Assembly (NCBI RefSeq): GCF_025061645.1
Contig: NZ_JANYMP010000001.1
Coordinates: forward strand, 116,153-180,152
Direction of reading: 5' to 3'
Length of the DNA stretch: 64,000 bases
Origin: Umezawaea endophytica
GTDB taxonomy: Bacteria > Actinomycetota > Actinomycetes > Mycobacteriales > Pseudonocardiaceae
Within the stretch, counting starts at the first letter, position 1, and each line of letters opens with the position of its first letter. Under the pieces are notes generated by a model. The model made no database searches and was not told the DNA's origin. It worked only from the letters and a program-made list of their open reading frames with translations. The position numbers and the translations under genes are program-made. Positions 40,732 through 51,437 of this stretch are shown piece after piece.

Positions 40732-43700
40732 CCTGTTCCCCTCATCTCCTCGGTCAAGGCCTCGATCCAGTCGCGCACGGCGGCCGCGGTGGTGTCCGCT
40801 CGCTGGTCGCGCATCGACTGGTGGTCGCCCGGCACGTCCACCACGTCGTGCGGGAACGGCCAGTGAGGACGCCAGTCGGTCAGCGGCACGGGCCCGCGCA
40901 TCGACGGGGTCGGGGTGTCCGCGCGCACCAGCAGGGTGGGCACGGTCCCCGGTTCCGGTCGCCACCCGTCGAACAACCGGACGTAGGCCCCGCCCGCGAG
41001 GAGCGCGCGATCGGTGCACAACCCGGTGAAGTCCTCCTCGGACATGTCCGACACCTGCGAGACCAGCGCGGACAGGCGGCCGTCGGCCCGGAAGCCCTCC
41101 GACAGGTGCGTGTCGAGCAGGACCAGCCCCGCGGGTGGTGTGCCCGCGTCCTCCAACACCGCTGCCACCGCGTGCGCCACGACGCCACCGAGGCAGTGGC
41201 CGACCAGCACGAACGGCGCGTCCCCCAGCAGCGTTCGGATCGCCTCGGCGTGCACGAGCGCCAGCGTCTCCACGCTGTCCGGCACGGCCGGATCGCCGAG
41301 CATCCCGGGGTGGTCCAGCACGTGCACGTCCGAGTAGCCGTCGAACGCCTCCAGCAGCCTGGGGGTCGAGCCGGGGGTGAAGGTCACGTAGCTGTCCAGG
41401 TAGAGCAGGGCGGGACCGCGACCGCCCCCGGCCACCCGGCGGGGCAGGACGGCGTGTGCCGCCCGATCGGCCGCGGCGAACGCGGGCAGCGCGTACGAGG
41501 CGAGGAACCGCATCGTCATCGCCTCCGCCGGGCCCTTGGAGTGGACGACCCGGTGGTACACCGAGGCGAACCTCAGCTCCGCCGGACCGCTCTCGACCGG
41601 CGGCGGTGGGAGGCTGTCCGCCAGCACCGAGTGCACGTAGGCGGTCAGCGCGTCGAGCGTCGGGTGGTCCAGCACCATCGTCGCCGCGAGGCGGGCGCCG
41701 GTGGCGTAGGCGACCCGGTTGCGGAGCTGGACGGCGGTCAGCGAGTCGAAGCCCACCTCGTCGAAGCCGCGGTCGACGGGGAACGCCGCCGGGTCCGCGA
41801 AGCCGAGCACCAGTGCCATTTCCGCGGTGAGCAGCCTCGCCAGCTCGGTCTGCCGCTCGGCCGCCGGGAGTCCGCTGAGGACGGTGCGCCAGGCGCCGGG
41901 CGACTCGGCCGCCGGTTCGACGTCCACCGCCTGGACGGCCGCCGGGCGCGGGGGCAGGACGGCGGCGAAGATCGGTGGTGTGTCCGGGTCGTCGCGCAGG
42001 ACGTCGAGGTCGAGCGGGGCGAGCAGCAGCACGGGTTCCGGGGTGCGGAGGGCCCGGTCCAGCAGCAGGTTGCCGTGCCGCGGCGTGATGGCCGCGGTGG
42101 CGCGGTCCTGCCGGACACCCTCGCCCATGCCGCCGCCCTCGGTCTCCCACAGGCCCCACGCCAGCGACTGGGCGGGGAGCCCGGTCGCGACGCGGTGGCG
42201 GGCGAGCGCGTCGAGGAAGGCGTTGGCCGCCGCGTAGTTCGCCTGGCCCGGTCGGCCGAACAGCCCGGACGCCGACGAGTACAGGACGAACGCCGACAGG
42301 TCCAGGTGTTCGGTGGCGGTGTGCAGGGCCCAGGCCGCCGTCACCTTCGGCGCCAGCACGGCGTCCAGCCGGTCCGGGGTGAGGCTCGCCAGCACGCCGT
42401 CGTCGAGCACCCCGGCGAGGTGGAACACCGCCGTGAGCGCGGGCGCGCAGTCGGCCACGAGCTTCGCCACCGCCGCCGGATCGGTGAGGTCGCACGCGAC
42501 CAGGCGCACCTCGGCCCCAAGACCGACCAACCGCGCCCGCAACTCCTCGACCCCCGCCGCGCTGGCACCGCGCCGACTGGCGAGCACCAGGTGCCGCACA
42601 CCGTGCGCCACCACGAGGTGCTCGGCCAACACCGCGCCCAGCGCCCCACCACCACCCGTGACGAGGACCGTGCCGTTCGGGTCGACCGGCCGCGAGAACA
42701 CCGGTGCGGCGGGTGGGGGGTCGAAGTCGACGAGGCCCAGGGACGGCGCCCCAGCCCCGACACCGGCAGGCCCTCGGGACACCACGCCGGCAGGCGAAGC
42801 GCCGAGATCAGCCAGGCGCGGGGACACCGCGACGAGCGGCGGGCCGCCGAGGTCGGTTAGACCCGCGGAGGCCACCCCAGCCGACGGACCGCCACGGTCG
42901 GCCAGACCCGCGGACGTTGCCCGAGTCGACAGACCGCCACGGTCGACCAGACCCGCCGACACCGCCACAGCCGACGGCGCCCCGAGGTCGGCCAGCGCCG
43001 CAGTCACCGCCCCGGACGACCGATCGCCAAGGTCGGCCAGACCCGCGGACGTTGCCCCAGCCAGCAACGCCCCACGGTCGGCCGGACGCCCCGCCTCGGC
43101 GGGCGGGGTGTCGACGTGGGCGAGACGGGGGGTGTGGGGTTTGCCGTGGCGGATGGCGAGGTGGGGTTCGGCGAGCGTGATCGCGCTGCCGAGTGCCGCG
43201 GCCGAGTCGGCGGACTCGTCCAGGTCGACCAGCACGAGCCTGTGAGGGTTCTCCGCCTGGGCCGATCGGATCAGGCCCGACACGGCGGCGGCGGCGAGGT
43301 CGGGGTCGGTGGTGGTGGCGTCGCGGGTCACCACGACGAGGCGGGCGTCGGTGCGGTACGCGGTGCTGTCCAGCCAGTCGCGCACCACCTCCAGGACCGT
43401 GCCGACCAGGTCGCGCGCCCGTGCGGCCGGGTCGAGGTCGTCGCGTGGGCGGGCCGCCAGCACGAGGTGCGTGGCGGACTCGGGCTCCACGACGCCGATC
43501 ATGTGCGCCGCCAGCCCCAGGACGTCCTCCCCCAGCACCGCCCACGCGCCGGGAACGGGTTCGGGCAGCGGGACCGGCACCCAGTCCAGGCGGTACGTCG
43601 CGCGGCTCGCGACGGCGTCGGCCGCGGTGGCGGCGTCGAGCGGTCGGGTGACCAGCGACTCGACCGTGAGGACCGGCCGGTCGGCGTGGTCGGTCACCGC

Positions 43701-46700
43701 GACGGAGAAGCCGTCCGGGCCGCTGGGCGCCATCCGGACCCGGACCGACGTGGCCCGCGTGGCGTGCAGGTCCACCCCGGTGAACGCGAACGGCACCAGC
43801 GCGGTGGCCTCCTCGCGGTCGGACCCGGACGCCAGCGCGCCGCAGTGCAGCGCGGCGTCCAGCAGGACGGGGTGGACCCCGAACGACCCGGCGGCCCCGT
43901 CCGGCAGGGCCACCTCGGCGAACACCTCGTCACCCCGGACCCACGCCGCCGTCACGGCGCGGAACGCCGGGCCGTAGCGCAGCCCCCGCTCGGCCAGCCG
44001 GTCGTAGCCGCCGGTCAGGTCGACCGGCCGCGATCCCGGCGGCGGCCAAGCCCCCGACCGGGCGGGCGCCTGCCGTCCGGTGCGCGCGACCTGGCCGGTC
44101 ACGTGCCTGGTCCACGGTTCGACCGACCCGGTGCGGGCGTACACGTCGAACGGGTACCGGTCGTCGGCGAGGTCCCCCACGACGACCTGGACCTCGGGCG
44201 CCTCGCCGTCCGCGAGGGTCAGCGGCGCCAGCACGAGGAGTTCGTCCAGCCGCGTGCTCCCCCGCTCCCCGGCGGCCGTCAGCGCGAGGTCCACGAACGC
44301 CGACGCCGGGACGACCACGGTGCCGCCCACGGCGTGCTCGGCGAGCCACGGCTGGGACACCGGGGACACCCGGCCGGAGTGCCGGACGTGCGCCGTGTCG
44401 GCGCCGGGCACCGGGGCCGACAGGAACGGGTGATCGCCCGCGGTCGACGTGGAGGTCAGGGCGTCGAGCCAGTACCGCGAGCGCTGGAACGGGTAGGTCG
44501 GCAGCTCGCACCGGCGGGCGCCGCCGCCCGCGTGCACGGCCGCCCAGTCGACGGGCACGCCCCGGACGTGCAGCCGCGCGAGCGCGGCGAGCAGGCCGGT
44601 GTCCTCGGCGCGGGACGCTTGGACCGCCGCGACGCACACCGCCCCGCCGCTCTGCTCCTCGGCGAGCGCGGTGAGCACCGCGTCCGGCCCGACCTCGAGG
44701 AACGCCGTGACACCGGACTCGGTGAGCGCGGTCATCGCGTCGCCGAAGCGCACGGCCTCCTCGGCGTGGCGGACCCAGTGGTCGGCGTCGAAGCCGGTGG
44801 CACCGGCCACGGTGGACACGACGGGAATCGTCGGCCGGTGGTGGGTCACGCCCTCCGCGACCTCCCGGAACGCCTCCAACACGGGCCGCACCAGCGGCGA
44901 GTGGAACGCGTGGCTGACCCGCAGCCGGGTCGTGCGGGCGAAGTGCCCCGCGATCCGCACGACGTCGGCCTCGACACCGGAGATCACCACCGACGACGGG
45001 CCGTTGACCGCCGCGACGGCGACGCGGTCCGGCAGGAGCAGCGGCTCGACCTCGGCGACCGACGCCTCCAGGGCGATCATGGCCCCACCGGGCGGGAGTT
45101 CGGCCATGAGCCGCCCCCGCGCGGCCACGAGCCGGGCCGCGTCCGGCAGGGACAGCACCCCGGCCACGTGCGCCGCGGCCACCTCCCCCACCGAGTGGCC
45201 GACCAGGACGTCCGGGCGGACGCCCCAGCTCTCCAGCAGCCGGAACAGCGCCACCTCGAAGGCGAACAGCGCGGCCTGCGCGAAGTCGGTGCGGTGCAGC
45301 AGGTCCGGCTCCCCCACGCCGTCGACCACGTCGCGGAGCGGCGCGTCGAACTGGCGGCAGACCTCGTCGTACGCCTCGCGGAAGACCGGGAACCGGGCGG
45401 CCATGCACTGTCCCATGTGGACCCGCTGAGCGCCCTGACCGGTGAAGAGGAACGCGAGCCTGGCAGGCCCGCGCACCCGGCCGCGGACGACGTCCGGGTG
45501 CGCGGAGCCCTCGGCGACCGCCAGCAGCGCGGCCCCGAGCCGGGCCGGGTCGTCGGCCGACACCGCCACCCGGTGTTCGAACGAGTCCCGGCCCACGGCG
45601 AGCGAGTAGCCGACGTCGGCGAGCGGGCGGTCCACCAGTGCCGCGAGCGCGCGGGCCTGGTCCCGCACACCGGCCTCGTCGCGCGCCGAGAACATCCACG
45701 GGGACACCAGGGGGTCCGCCGGGGCTCCGGCCTCGTCGACGGCGGGCGGCTCCTCGATGATCACGTGCGCGTTGGTGCCGCCGATGCCGAACGAGGACAC
45801 GCCCGCGCGCCGCGGCCGGTCACCCGCGGGCCACGGCCTGGCCCGGTCCAGCAGGGTCACGGCGCCCGCGGACCAGTCCACCCTGGACGACGGCGTCCCG
45901 GAGTGCAGCGAGCGCGGGAGTTCGCCGTGGCGCAGGGCCTGGACGACCTTGATGATCCCGCCGACCCCCGCCGCGGCCTGGGTGTGGCCGATGTTGGACT
46001 TGAGCGACCCCAGCCAGAGAGGGCGGTCCGGCTCCCGGTCCTGGCCGTAGGTGTCGAGCAGCGCCTCGATCTCGATCGGGTCGCCGAGCGTGGTGCCGGT
46101 GCCGTGCCCCTCGACCACGTCGACGTCGGCGGGCTCCAGGCCCGCGTCGGCCAGCGCGAGCCGGATCAGGGCGCGCTGGGCGTCACCGTTCGGCGCGGTG
46201 AGGCCGTTGGACGCGCCGTCGGAGTTGACCGCCGACCCCCGCACGACGGCGAGCACCGGGTGGCCGAGCCTGCGCGCGTCGGAAAGCCGTTCCAGCAGCA
46301 GGAAACCCGCGCCCTCCGCCCACCCGGTGCCGTCCGCCCCGTCGGAGAAGGAGCGGCACCGGCCGTCGGGCGACAGGGCGCGCTGGCGGCTGAACGAGAT
46401 CAGCGGCTTGGGCGTCGACATCACCGTGACGCCGCCCGCGAGGGCCAGGGAGCACTCGCCGTCGCGCAGCGACTTGGCCGCCAGGTGCAGCGCCACCAGC
46501 GACGCGGAGCAGGCGGTGTCCACGGTGAGCGTCGGACCGGTCAGGCCGAGCGTGTAGGCGATCCGGCCGGAGGCGACGCTGCCCGCGGACCCGATGCCCA
46601 GGTGCGACTCCAACTCGTGCCGCGACAGCCTGGTCCCGTAGTCGCCGTGCATGACGCCGACGAACACGCCGGTGTCCGAGCCGCGCAGCGAGGAGGGCGC

Positions 46701-48902
46701 GATGCCCGCGTTCTCCAGCGCCTCCCAGGCGATCTCCAGCAGGAGCCGCTGCTGGGGGTCGGTGGCCAAAGCCTCGCGCGGCGAGATGCCGAAGAAGCCC
46801 GCGTCGAAGTCCGCGAGGTCGTGCAGGTAGCCGCCGCGCCGGGTGTAGGACTTGCCGACGCGGTCCGGGTCCGGGTCGTACAGGTCGGCGAGGTCCCAGC
46901 CGCGGTCGGTCGGCAGGTCGCCCGTCGCGTCGACACCGTCCGCGACGAGCCGCCACAGGTCCTCCGGCGACCCGACCCCGCCGGGGTAGCGGCACGACAT
47001 CGCGACGATCGCCACGGGCTCGTCGGCCGTCGCACGCGGACGCGGCACGGCCTGGCGCGCGACCGCGCCGGTGAGCCGGGCGTTCAGGTGGTCGACCACG
47101 GCGGCGGGGTCGGGGTGGTCGAAGACCGTGCTGCTCGACAGCCGCAGCCCGGTCGCCGCGCCCAACCGCTCCGCGAGCGCGACCGCGCCCAGCGACGTGA
47201 GGCCCAGGGAGGTGAACGCGGTGCCCATCGGCACGTCGTCCGCCGACGGCCACCCGCAGGCGAACGCCGTCTCGGCCCTGACCAGGTCGCGCAGGACGGC
47301 GGTCCGCTCCGCGTCGGGCAGCGCCGCCAGTTCCGCCGCGCGGGCCGCCGCCGTGGCGGGACCGGCGGCAGCCTCGGCGGCCAGCCCGGCCACCAGGACG
47401 CGCCGCAGCGGCTTGCCGGAGGCGGTGCGCGGGATCTCGTCGACCAGCAGCACCGCGTCCGGCACCTTCACCTCGGCCAGCGCCGCCGCGCAGGCGTGCC
47501 GGAGGACGAGGGGCTCCACGGTCTCGTCGGCGGGCACGACGAACGCCACGGGGACCGCGCCGAGCACGGGGTGGGGCCTGCCGACGACAATGGCGTCCCG
47601 CACGCCCGGCAGGCCGAGCAGCAGCCGTTCGACCTCGGCCGGGTGGATGTTCTCGCCGCCGCGGATGATCACGTCGTCGACCCGGCCGGACAGGACCAGG
47701 TGGCCGTGCTCGCCGACCCGGCCCAGGTCGCCGGTCCGGTACCACCCGTCCACGACCGCCTTGGCGGTGGCTCCTGGGTTCGCGTGGTAGCCGGTCATGA
47801 CGCCGGGGCTCCGCACCCAGATCTCGCCGTCCGCCCCCGGCGGGACGTCCACGGCCGTCTCCGGGTCGACGACGCGCACCTCGGTGCCGGGCAGCGGAGG
47901 CCCGCAGGACCCCTCCACCCGCGGCCCGTCGAGCGGCTGCACCGCGATCATCCCGCACGTCTCGGTGCTGCCGTAGCAGTCGTTCAGCGCAGTGCCCAGC
48001 AGGGCTTCCGCGGCAGTGCGCAACTCGGTCGCCAGCGGCGCGCCCGCCGTGACGCACAACCGCAGCGCGGGGGCCGTCAGCGGCTCGTCGACGTCCAGGA
48101 ACCGGTGGTACGTGGTGGGCACGCCCGCCAGCACGGTCGCCGACGACTCCTCGACCAGCCGCAGCACGGTCGCGGGCAGCGGGGGTTCGCTGACGATCCG
48201 CGCGCTCGCGCCGACGGCGGTGATCCCGACGACGCACAGCGAGTGCGAGAAGCTGTGGAACAGCGGGAGTGGCCACAGCAGCCGGTCGTCCGCCGTCAGG
48301 CCGAGTTCCGGCACGTAGCAGGCGGCGACCGACCACAGCGCGGTGCGCTGCGTCGACACGACGCCCTGCGGGCCGCCGGTGGTACCGGACGTGTGCAGGA
48401 TCCAGGCCGGCTCGTCGAGCCCCAGGTCGTCGCGCGCGGGTTCGGGTGGTTCGGTGGCGACGAGGTCGTCGTACCGCGTCGCCCCCGGCCCGCCGTCGCC
48501 CACGACGACGACCCTGAGCAGCGGCCGGTCGGCCGCCATCCGCTCCACCTGGGCCGCGTGGCGCGCGTCGGTCACGACCGCGGCGGCGGCGCAGTCGTCC
48601 AGCAGCGCGCCGAGTTCGACGTCCGTGCAGTTCGGGTTGACCGGCACGCCGACGACCGCGGCCCGCACCCCGGCCAACAGGACCTCCACGTACTCCACCC
48701 GGTTGTCCAGGTAGACCACCAGGCGCTCCCCGCGGCCGACCCCCAGCGCCGCGAGGTGGCCCGCGAACCGCCCCGTGCGTTCCAGCAGCGCGCCGTAGGT
48801 GACGGCCAGGCGCGCGTCGCGGAACGCCTCCCTGTCCGGATCGCGCTCGGCGTGCGACTTCAGCGCGTCGGGCAAAGGGCGGATCAAAGCCTCATCAGAC
48901 AT
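40728..48902 (-). CDS. Single-module type I polyketide synthase AL-ACP-KS-AT-DH-KR-ACP-TE
   Basis: 2,724 aa from the ATG giving [10 protein letters not shown]; a GTG ten codons upstream lacks a ribosome site. Domains: AL acyl-ligase 1-525 ('[12 protein letters not shown]' ~168; Lys in 'TASGKPLRR'); ACP1 (Ser570 in GLTSL, not the usual DSL); KS 629-1050 (Cys798 in DTACSAS, His in EGHGTGT and SNIGHTQ); AT 1154-1460 (Ser1237 in GHSVG; HAFH motif, so malonyl-CoA); DH 1487-1755 (His1523 in [10 protein letters not shown], Asp in DAALH); KR ~1767-2260 with LDD (B-type alcohol) and '[16 protein letters not shown]'; ACP2 (Ser2387 in GFDSL); TE 2470-2724 with Cys2570 in GHCLGG. No ER or MT. AL plus neighbouring chorismatase suggests a 3-hydroxybenzoate starter. 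One malonate extension would give a 3-hydroxycinnamoyl unit; iteration would give an aryl polyene. A 15-residue repeat array interrupts the KR halves. Confidence 0.95.
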   Translation of the reverse strand: MSDEALIRPLPDALKSHAERDPDREAFRDARLAVTYGALLERTGRFAGHLAALGVGRGERLVVYLDNRVEYVEVLLAGVRAAVVGVPVNPNCTDVELGALLDDCAAAAVVTDARHAAQVERMAADRPLLRVVVVGDGGPGATRYDDLVATEPPEPARDDLGLDEPAWILHTSGTTGGPQGVVSTQRTALWSVAACYVPELGLTADDRLLWPLPLFHSFSHSLCVVGITAVGASARIVSEPPLPATVLRLVEESSATVLAGVPTTYHRFLDVDEPLTAPALRLCVTAGAPLATELRTAAEALLGTALNDCYGSTETCGMIAVQPLDGPRVEGSCGPPLPGTEVRVVDPETAVDVPPGADGEIWVRSPGVMTGYHANPGATAKAVVDGWYRTGDLGRVGEHGHLVLSGRVDDVIIRGGENIHPAEVERLLLGLPGVRDAIVVGRPHPVLGAVPVAFVVPADETVEPLVLRHACAAALAEVKVPDAVLLVDEIPRTASGKPLRRVLVAGLAAEAAAGPATAAARAAELAALPDAERTAVLRDLVRAETAFACGWPSADDVPMGTAFTSLGLTSLGAVALAERLGAATGLRLSSSTVFDHPDPAAVVDHLNARLTGAVARQAVPRPRATADEPVAIVAMSCRYPGGVGSPEDLWRLVADGVDATGDLPTDRGWDLADLYDPDPDRVGKSYTRRGGYLHDLADFDAGFFGISPREALATDPQQRLLLEIAWEALENAGIAPSSLRGSDTGVFVGVMHGDYGTRLSRHELESHLGIGSAGSVASGRIAYTLGLTGPTLTVDTACSASLVALHLAAKSLRDGECSLALAGGVTVMSTPKPLISFSRQRALSPDGRCRSFSDGADGTGWAEGAGFLLLERLSDARRLGHPVLAVVRGSAVNSDGASNGLTAPNGDAQRALIRLALADAGLEPADVDVVEGHGTGTTLGDPIEIEALLDTYGQDREPDRPLWLGSLKSNIGHTQAAAGVGGIIKVVQALRHGELPRSLHSGTPSSRVDWSAGAVTLLDRARPWPAGDRPRRAGVSSFGIGGTNAHVIIEEPPAVDEAGAPADPLVSPWMFSARDEAGVRDQARALAALVDRPLADVGYSLAVGRDSFEHRVAVSADDPARLGAALLAVAEGSAHPDVVRGRVRGPARLAFLFTGQGAQRVHMGQCMAARFPVFREAYDEVCRQFDAPLRDVVDGVGEPDLLHRTDFAQAALFAFEVALFRLLESWGVRPDVLVGHSVGEVAAAHVAGVLSLPDAARLVAARGRLMAELPPGGAMIALEASVAEVEPLLLPDRVAVAAVNGPSSVVISGVEADVVRIAGHFARTTRLRVSHAFHSPLVRPVLEAFREVAEGVTHHRPTIPVVSTVAGATGFDADHWVRHAEEAVRFGDAMTALTESGVTAFLEVGPDAVLTALAEEQSGGAVCVAAVQASRAEDTGLLAALARLHVRGVPVDWAAVHAGGGARRCELPTYPFQRSRYWLDALTSTSTAGDHPFLSAPVPGADTAHVRHSGRVSPVSQPWLAEHAVGGTVVVPASAFVDLALTAAGERGSTRLDELLVLAPLTLADGEAPEVQVVVGDLADDRYPFDVYARTGSVEPWTRHVTGQVARTGRQAPARSGAWPPPGSRPVDLTGGYDRLAERGLRYGPAFRAVTAAWVRGDEVFAEVALPDGAAGSFGVHPVLLDAALHCGALASGSDREEATALVPFAFTGVDLHATRATSVRVRMAPSGPDGFSVAVTDHADRPVLTVESLVTRPLDAATAADAVASRATYRLDWVPVPLPEPVPGAWAVLGEDVLGLAAHMIGVVEPESATHLVLAARPRDDLDPAARARDLVGTVLEVVRDWLDSTAYRTDARLVVVTRDATTTDPDLAAAAVSGLIRSAQAENPHRLVLVDLDESADSAAALGSAITLAEPHLAIRHGKPHTPRLAHVDTPPAEAGRPADRGALLAGATSAGLADLGDRSSGAVTAALADLGAPSAVAVSAGLVDRGGLSTRATSAGLADRGGPSAGVASAGLTDLGGPPLVAVSPRLADLGASPAGVVSRGPAGVGAGAPSLGLVDFDPPPAAPVFSRPVDPNGTVLVTGGGGALGAVLAEHLVVAHGVRHLVLASRRGASAAGVEELRARLVGLGAEVRLVACDLTDPAAVAKLVADCAPALTAVFHLAGVLDDGVLASLTPDRLDAVLAPKVTAAWALHTATEHLDLSAFVLYSSASGLFGRPGQANYAAANAFLDALARHRVATGLPAQSLAWGLWETEGGGMGEGVRQDRATAAITPRHGNLLLDRALRTPEPVLLLAPLDLDVLRDDPDTPPIFAAVLPPRPAAVQAVDVEPAAESPGAWRTVLSGLPAAERQTELARLLTAEMALVLGFADPAAFPVDRGFDEVGFDSLTAVQLRNRVAYATGARLAATMVLDHPTLDALTAYVHSVLADSLPPPPVESGPAELRFASVYHRVVHSKGPAEAMTMRFLASYALPAFAAADRAAHAVLPRRVAGGGRGPALLYLDSYVTFTPGSTPRLLEAFDGYSDVHVLDHPGMLGDPAVPDSVETLALVHAEAIRTLLGDAPFVLVGHCLGGVVAHAVAAVLEDAGTPPAGLVLLDTHLSEGFRADGRLSALVSQVSDMSEEDFTGLCTDRALLAGGAYVRLFDGWRPEPGTVPTLLVRADTPTPSMRGPVPLTDWRPHWPFPHDVVDVPGDHQSMRDQRADTTAAAVRDWIEALTEEMRGTG
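42769..43083 (-). repeat. In-frame 45-bp tandem repeat inside the PKS KR linker
   Basis: Seven 15-codon units with exact 45-base spacing of the GGTCG-type landmark (43076, 43031, 42986, 42941, 42896, 42851, 42806), and a weaker eighth unit at 42724-42768. Typical units read [15 protein letters not shown] and [15 protein letters not shown]. The array sits between the structural KR half (ending near '[14 protein letters not shown]') and the catalytic half beginning '[13 protein letters not shown]'. There are no spacers, and the reading frame is kept throughout. Confidence 0.9.
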
Positions 48903-49423
48903 GCCGAATGAGCCCTCTCGAGGAGAAATCACGTGCGAGGACGCAGTGAAAGCGGCGGCGGGTTCCCCCTTCCATCTTTACACCGCGGACGACGCTTATG
49001 ACAGGTGGTGGGGAAAGTCGGGTGCCCAGCTCGACCGGACGACGCGGGCCATCAGGCGGGAACCGTTGGTGTGGAACGACTCCGCTCACCTGGCGAAGGC
49101 GAGGACCGGGTGCGGTGAGCAGGCACGCGAATCGCTATCGCGGCGAGCGTGAATTGAATACCGCTCCGAAAAGGACCAGACCAGAAGCCCCAGTGGAACA
49201 GTCCGTTTCGAACACCACCACGTCCGGAACCGACTTTCCACGGCATCCGCTCAAGGGCAGGCAGGACGGCTCGTAATACGCTGCGCTGCGGAAACTGGGG
49301 CGAGGGCTCGCCCGGCCGCCGGCTCGGACACGGCGGACGGGCGGAGGTACGCGCAGGGCAGCGTCGAGGAGGTCATCACCCTGGTTTCCGGTGGCGGGAA
49401 CGTGTCCCGCCACCGGAGGTCGA
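48903..49423. other. Intergenic region upstream of the PKS operon
   Basis: 521 bases with no convincing gene. It holds the PKS leader and presumably its promoter (minus strand). A weak candidate is TAAAGA (48975-48980) with CTGTCA (48999-49004) 18 bases upstream. The part 49140-49200 is less GC-rich than its surroundings. The GH30 terminator lies at its far end. Short readings on both strands here lack family resemblance and codon bias. Confidence 0.5.
49387..49417 (-). terminator. Terminator of the GH30 gene
   Basis: TCCGGTGGCGGGA (49387-49399) pairs perfectly with TCCCGCCACCGGA (49405-49417), a 13-base stem with a 5-base loop, 6 bases past the GH30 stop. On the minus strand it is followed by AAACC rather than a U-run. 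Confidence 0.8.
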
Positions 49424-51343
49424 TCAGGCGTACAGGCGCACGTCGCTGACGCTCCACCAGTTCCCGGCCTGCGCCGTGGCGGTGATCCTCAGGTGCCGGG
49501 CGCGCGTGCGGGGCACGTCCACATTGGTCAACTGCCCAACGCCCACGCCACTGGCCAGTTCTCGCCAGTCCGTCCCGTTGTCGCTGACCGAGAGCCGCCA
49601 CCCGCGGGCGAAGTCCCCGAGGTTGCCGCCGCTGTCGATCGCGACCCGCCGGAACACCTTGCCACCACCGAGGTCGACCTGCACGTACTGGCCGGGTTCC
49701 TGGCCCTGGCCGCTGCTCCACCAGGTCGACGCCTCGGCGTCCACCGCGGACGCGGGGTCGGTGCCCGCGGGTGACGTGGTGACCTTCGCTCCGGTCAGCG
49801 CGACCTGGTCCAGGTCGGGGCGCGGGGCGCGGTCACGCGGCCAGGTGAAGGTCGCGAGTGCCCCGCCGGGCAGGGTGTAGTCGAGGACCCGGTCGCCGAC
49901 CGCGACGGCGAACGACCTCGGCTCGTCGTTCTCGTTGTGCACCACCAGTGCCGTGGAGCCGTCGGGGTTGCGGAACGCCACGTCGGCGATCTGGCCGTTC
50001 CAGCCCGTGGAGCCGAACGACGTGCTGGCGATCCGCCTCGCACCCGGTTTCACGAACTTCGAGAGGTGCCCGACCGTGTAGTACTCGGCGTTGGTGGTCA
50101 CGGTCTTGTCGGCGTTGACGGTCACCAGGCCGGTGCACGTGTCGCAGCCGCCCAGGTGCGGTCCGCCGGTCTCGTCGAGCGCGATGTTCCAGTTCACCAC
50201 GGACTTCGCCCAGTTCCGGGTGGTGCCGATGGCGATGGTGCGCGCGTGCCAGACCAGGGTGTCCCGGAAGACCTTCGACGGCGGGTCGGCCGGACCGTGC
50301 GAGCCGGAGCACTCGGTGAACCAGATCCCCTTGTCCGGGTGGGCGTTCCGCAGCGCGGTCTGCGCGGAGGGGTCGCCGTAGTAGCAGTGGAAGGCGGTGC
50401 CCGCGACCCACTTCGCGGCCGGGCCGGACAGGAAGTCCTCGGGGTAGTCGGTCTCCGGGTCCTGGCCGGGCGGCGTGGTGCCGATGTCGCCGGGGTGGGT
50501 GGCCCAGTTGTGGTCGTACGCCAGGATCTTCGTCCGAGGGCTGGCCCAGCGCAGCAGCGGGCCGAGCGCGCTGACGACCTTCTCCTGCTGCCCGACGGGC
50601 ATGTCCGCGCCCGGATAGCCGACCGGGGTGCGGTTCTGCGGCTCGTTCTGCACGGTCAGGTAGTCGACGGGCACTCCGGCCTCGGCGTAGGCGCGCACGA
50701 ACTTCACCAGGTAGCGCGCGTAGGCGTCGTAGATCGCGGGGTCGTCCTTGAGCCGTCCGCCCACCAGCGAGTCGTTGGTCTTCATCCACGCCGGAGGGCT
50801 CCACGGCGTGGCGATGATCTTGAGCTTGGGGTTGAGCCGCTTCGCCCGGCGCAGCAGCGGCAGCACCTGCTCCTCGTCGTGGGCGATGCTGAAGTGCCGC
50901 AGCGGGAAGTCGGTCTGCCCGGCGGGGACGTCGTCGAACGTGTAGTGCTCGGCCGCCGCGGTGAAGTCCGAGGAGCCGATGGGCTGCCGCAGGAAGCTGA
51001 CGCCGATGCCGCGCTCCGGGTCGAACAGCTTGCGCAGCGCGTCCTCGCGCGCGGCCGGGCTCAGCCGGTGGAGGACCGCAGCGGAGGAGTCGGTGATCGA
51101 GGCGCCGAACCCGTCGACCTCCTGGAAGACCTGGTCGGGGTCGACGACGATCGTCTGATGGGGCGAGTCGCCCCGGCGGAACGCCACGGACGGCTGTTCG
51201 GCCAGCAGGTGGGTCCGGTCCGCGGTGGTGAGCCAGACCCTGGCCTTCGGGGAGTCGTGCCCGCGGTCGGCGAGCACCCCGCCGGGCGTGCCGAGCACGA
51301 GAGCGACCACGGAGGTCAGGGCTACGACGGCGGTGGTTCTCAT
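49424..51343 (-). CDS. Secreted GH30-family glycosidase with C-terminal F5/8-type carbohydrate-binding domain
   Basis: 639 aa from the ATG with AGGAGAG upstream. Signal peptide to about residue 26. The GH30 barrel carries 'EVDGFGASITDSSAAVL', 'SFLRQPIGSSDF', 'IIATPWSPPAWMKTN', acid/base Glu in 'YLTVQNEPQNRTP' and nucleophile Glu in 'GIWFTECSGSHG'. A beta-sandwich follows near 390-490, and a discoidin-like domain (~500-639) begins 'DPASAVDAEASTWWSSGQG' and ends 'WWSVSDVRLYA'. Family activities include beta-glucosylceramidase and endo-beta-1,6-glucanase; a fungal or plant beta-glucan target is plausible. Divergent from a LacI-type regulator. Confidence 0.93.
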   Translation of the reverse strand: MRTTAVVALTSVVALVLGTPGGVLADRGHDSPKARVWLTTADRTHLLAEQPSVAFRRGDSPHQTIVVDPDQVFQEVDGFGASITDSSAAVLHRLSPAAREDALRKLFDPERGIGVSFLRQPIGSSDFTAAAEHYTFDDVPAGQTDFPLRHFSIAHDEEQVLPLLRRAKRLNPKLKIIATPWSPPAWMKTNDSLVGGRLKDDPAIYDAYARYLVKFVRAYAEAGVPVDYLTVQNEPQNRTPVGYPGADMPVGQQEKVVSALGPLLRWASPRTKILAYDHNWATHPGDIGTTPPGQDPETDYPEDFLSGPAAKWVAGTAFHCYYGDPSAQTALRNAHPDKGIWFTECSGSHGPADPPSKVFRDTLVWHARTIAIGTTRNWAKSVVNWNIALDETGGPHLGGCDTCTGLVTVNADKTVTTNAEYYTVGHLSKFVKPGARRIASTSFGSTGWNGQIADVAFRNPDGSTALVVHNENDEPRSFAVAVGDRVLDYTLPGGALATFTWPRDRAPRPDLDQVALTGAKVTTSPAGTDPASAVDAEASTWWSSGQGQEPGQYVQVDLGGGKVFRRVAIDSGGNLGDFARGWRLSVSDNGTDWRELASGVGVGQLTNVDVPRTRARHLRITATAQAGNWWSVSDVRLYA

Positions 51344-51373
51344 CGCTCTCCTTCGAGCAGCATGTAACAAGCC

Positions 51374-51388
51374 GTTCCAGGATGGAAC
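51374..51388. promoter_or_regulatory. Probable LacI-family operator
   Basis: GTTCCA-GGA-TGGAAC, a perfect 6-base inverted repeat. It is 31 bases upstream of the GH30 start and 50 bases from the LacI start, in the shared divergent region. Confidence 0.6.
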
Positions 51389-51437
51389 ACGGCCGTCGAA
51401 GCGGCGTCAAGACGCAAGTCGTCGTTAAGATCGGCTG

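Noticed and set aside
42724-43083. 45-bp repeat array as a CRISPR
   Set aside because: Units are contiguous without unique spacers and stay in frame within the PKS.
43116-48911. 1,931-codon open frame antisense to the PKS
   Set aside because: Low-complexity Arg/Gly/Val/Pro-rich translation with no family motif; it is a GC-bias shadow of the PKS on the other strand.
48975-49004. Clear sigma-70 promoter for the PKS operon
   Set aside because: TAAAGA/CTGTCA is too weak a match to list as a promoter; mentioned only as a candidate in the intergenic entry.
48799-49413. Short open frames in the PKS upstream region (for example 48799-49152 plus, 49135-49413 minus)
   Set aside because: No ribosome site, no family resemblance, atypical codon positions; more likely regulatory sequence.
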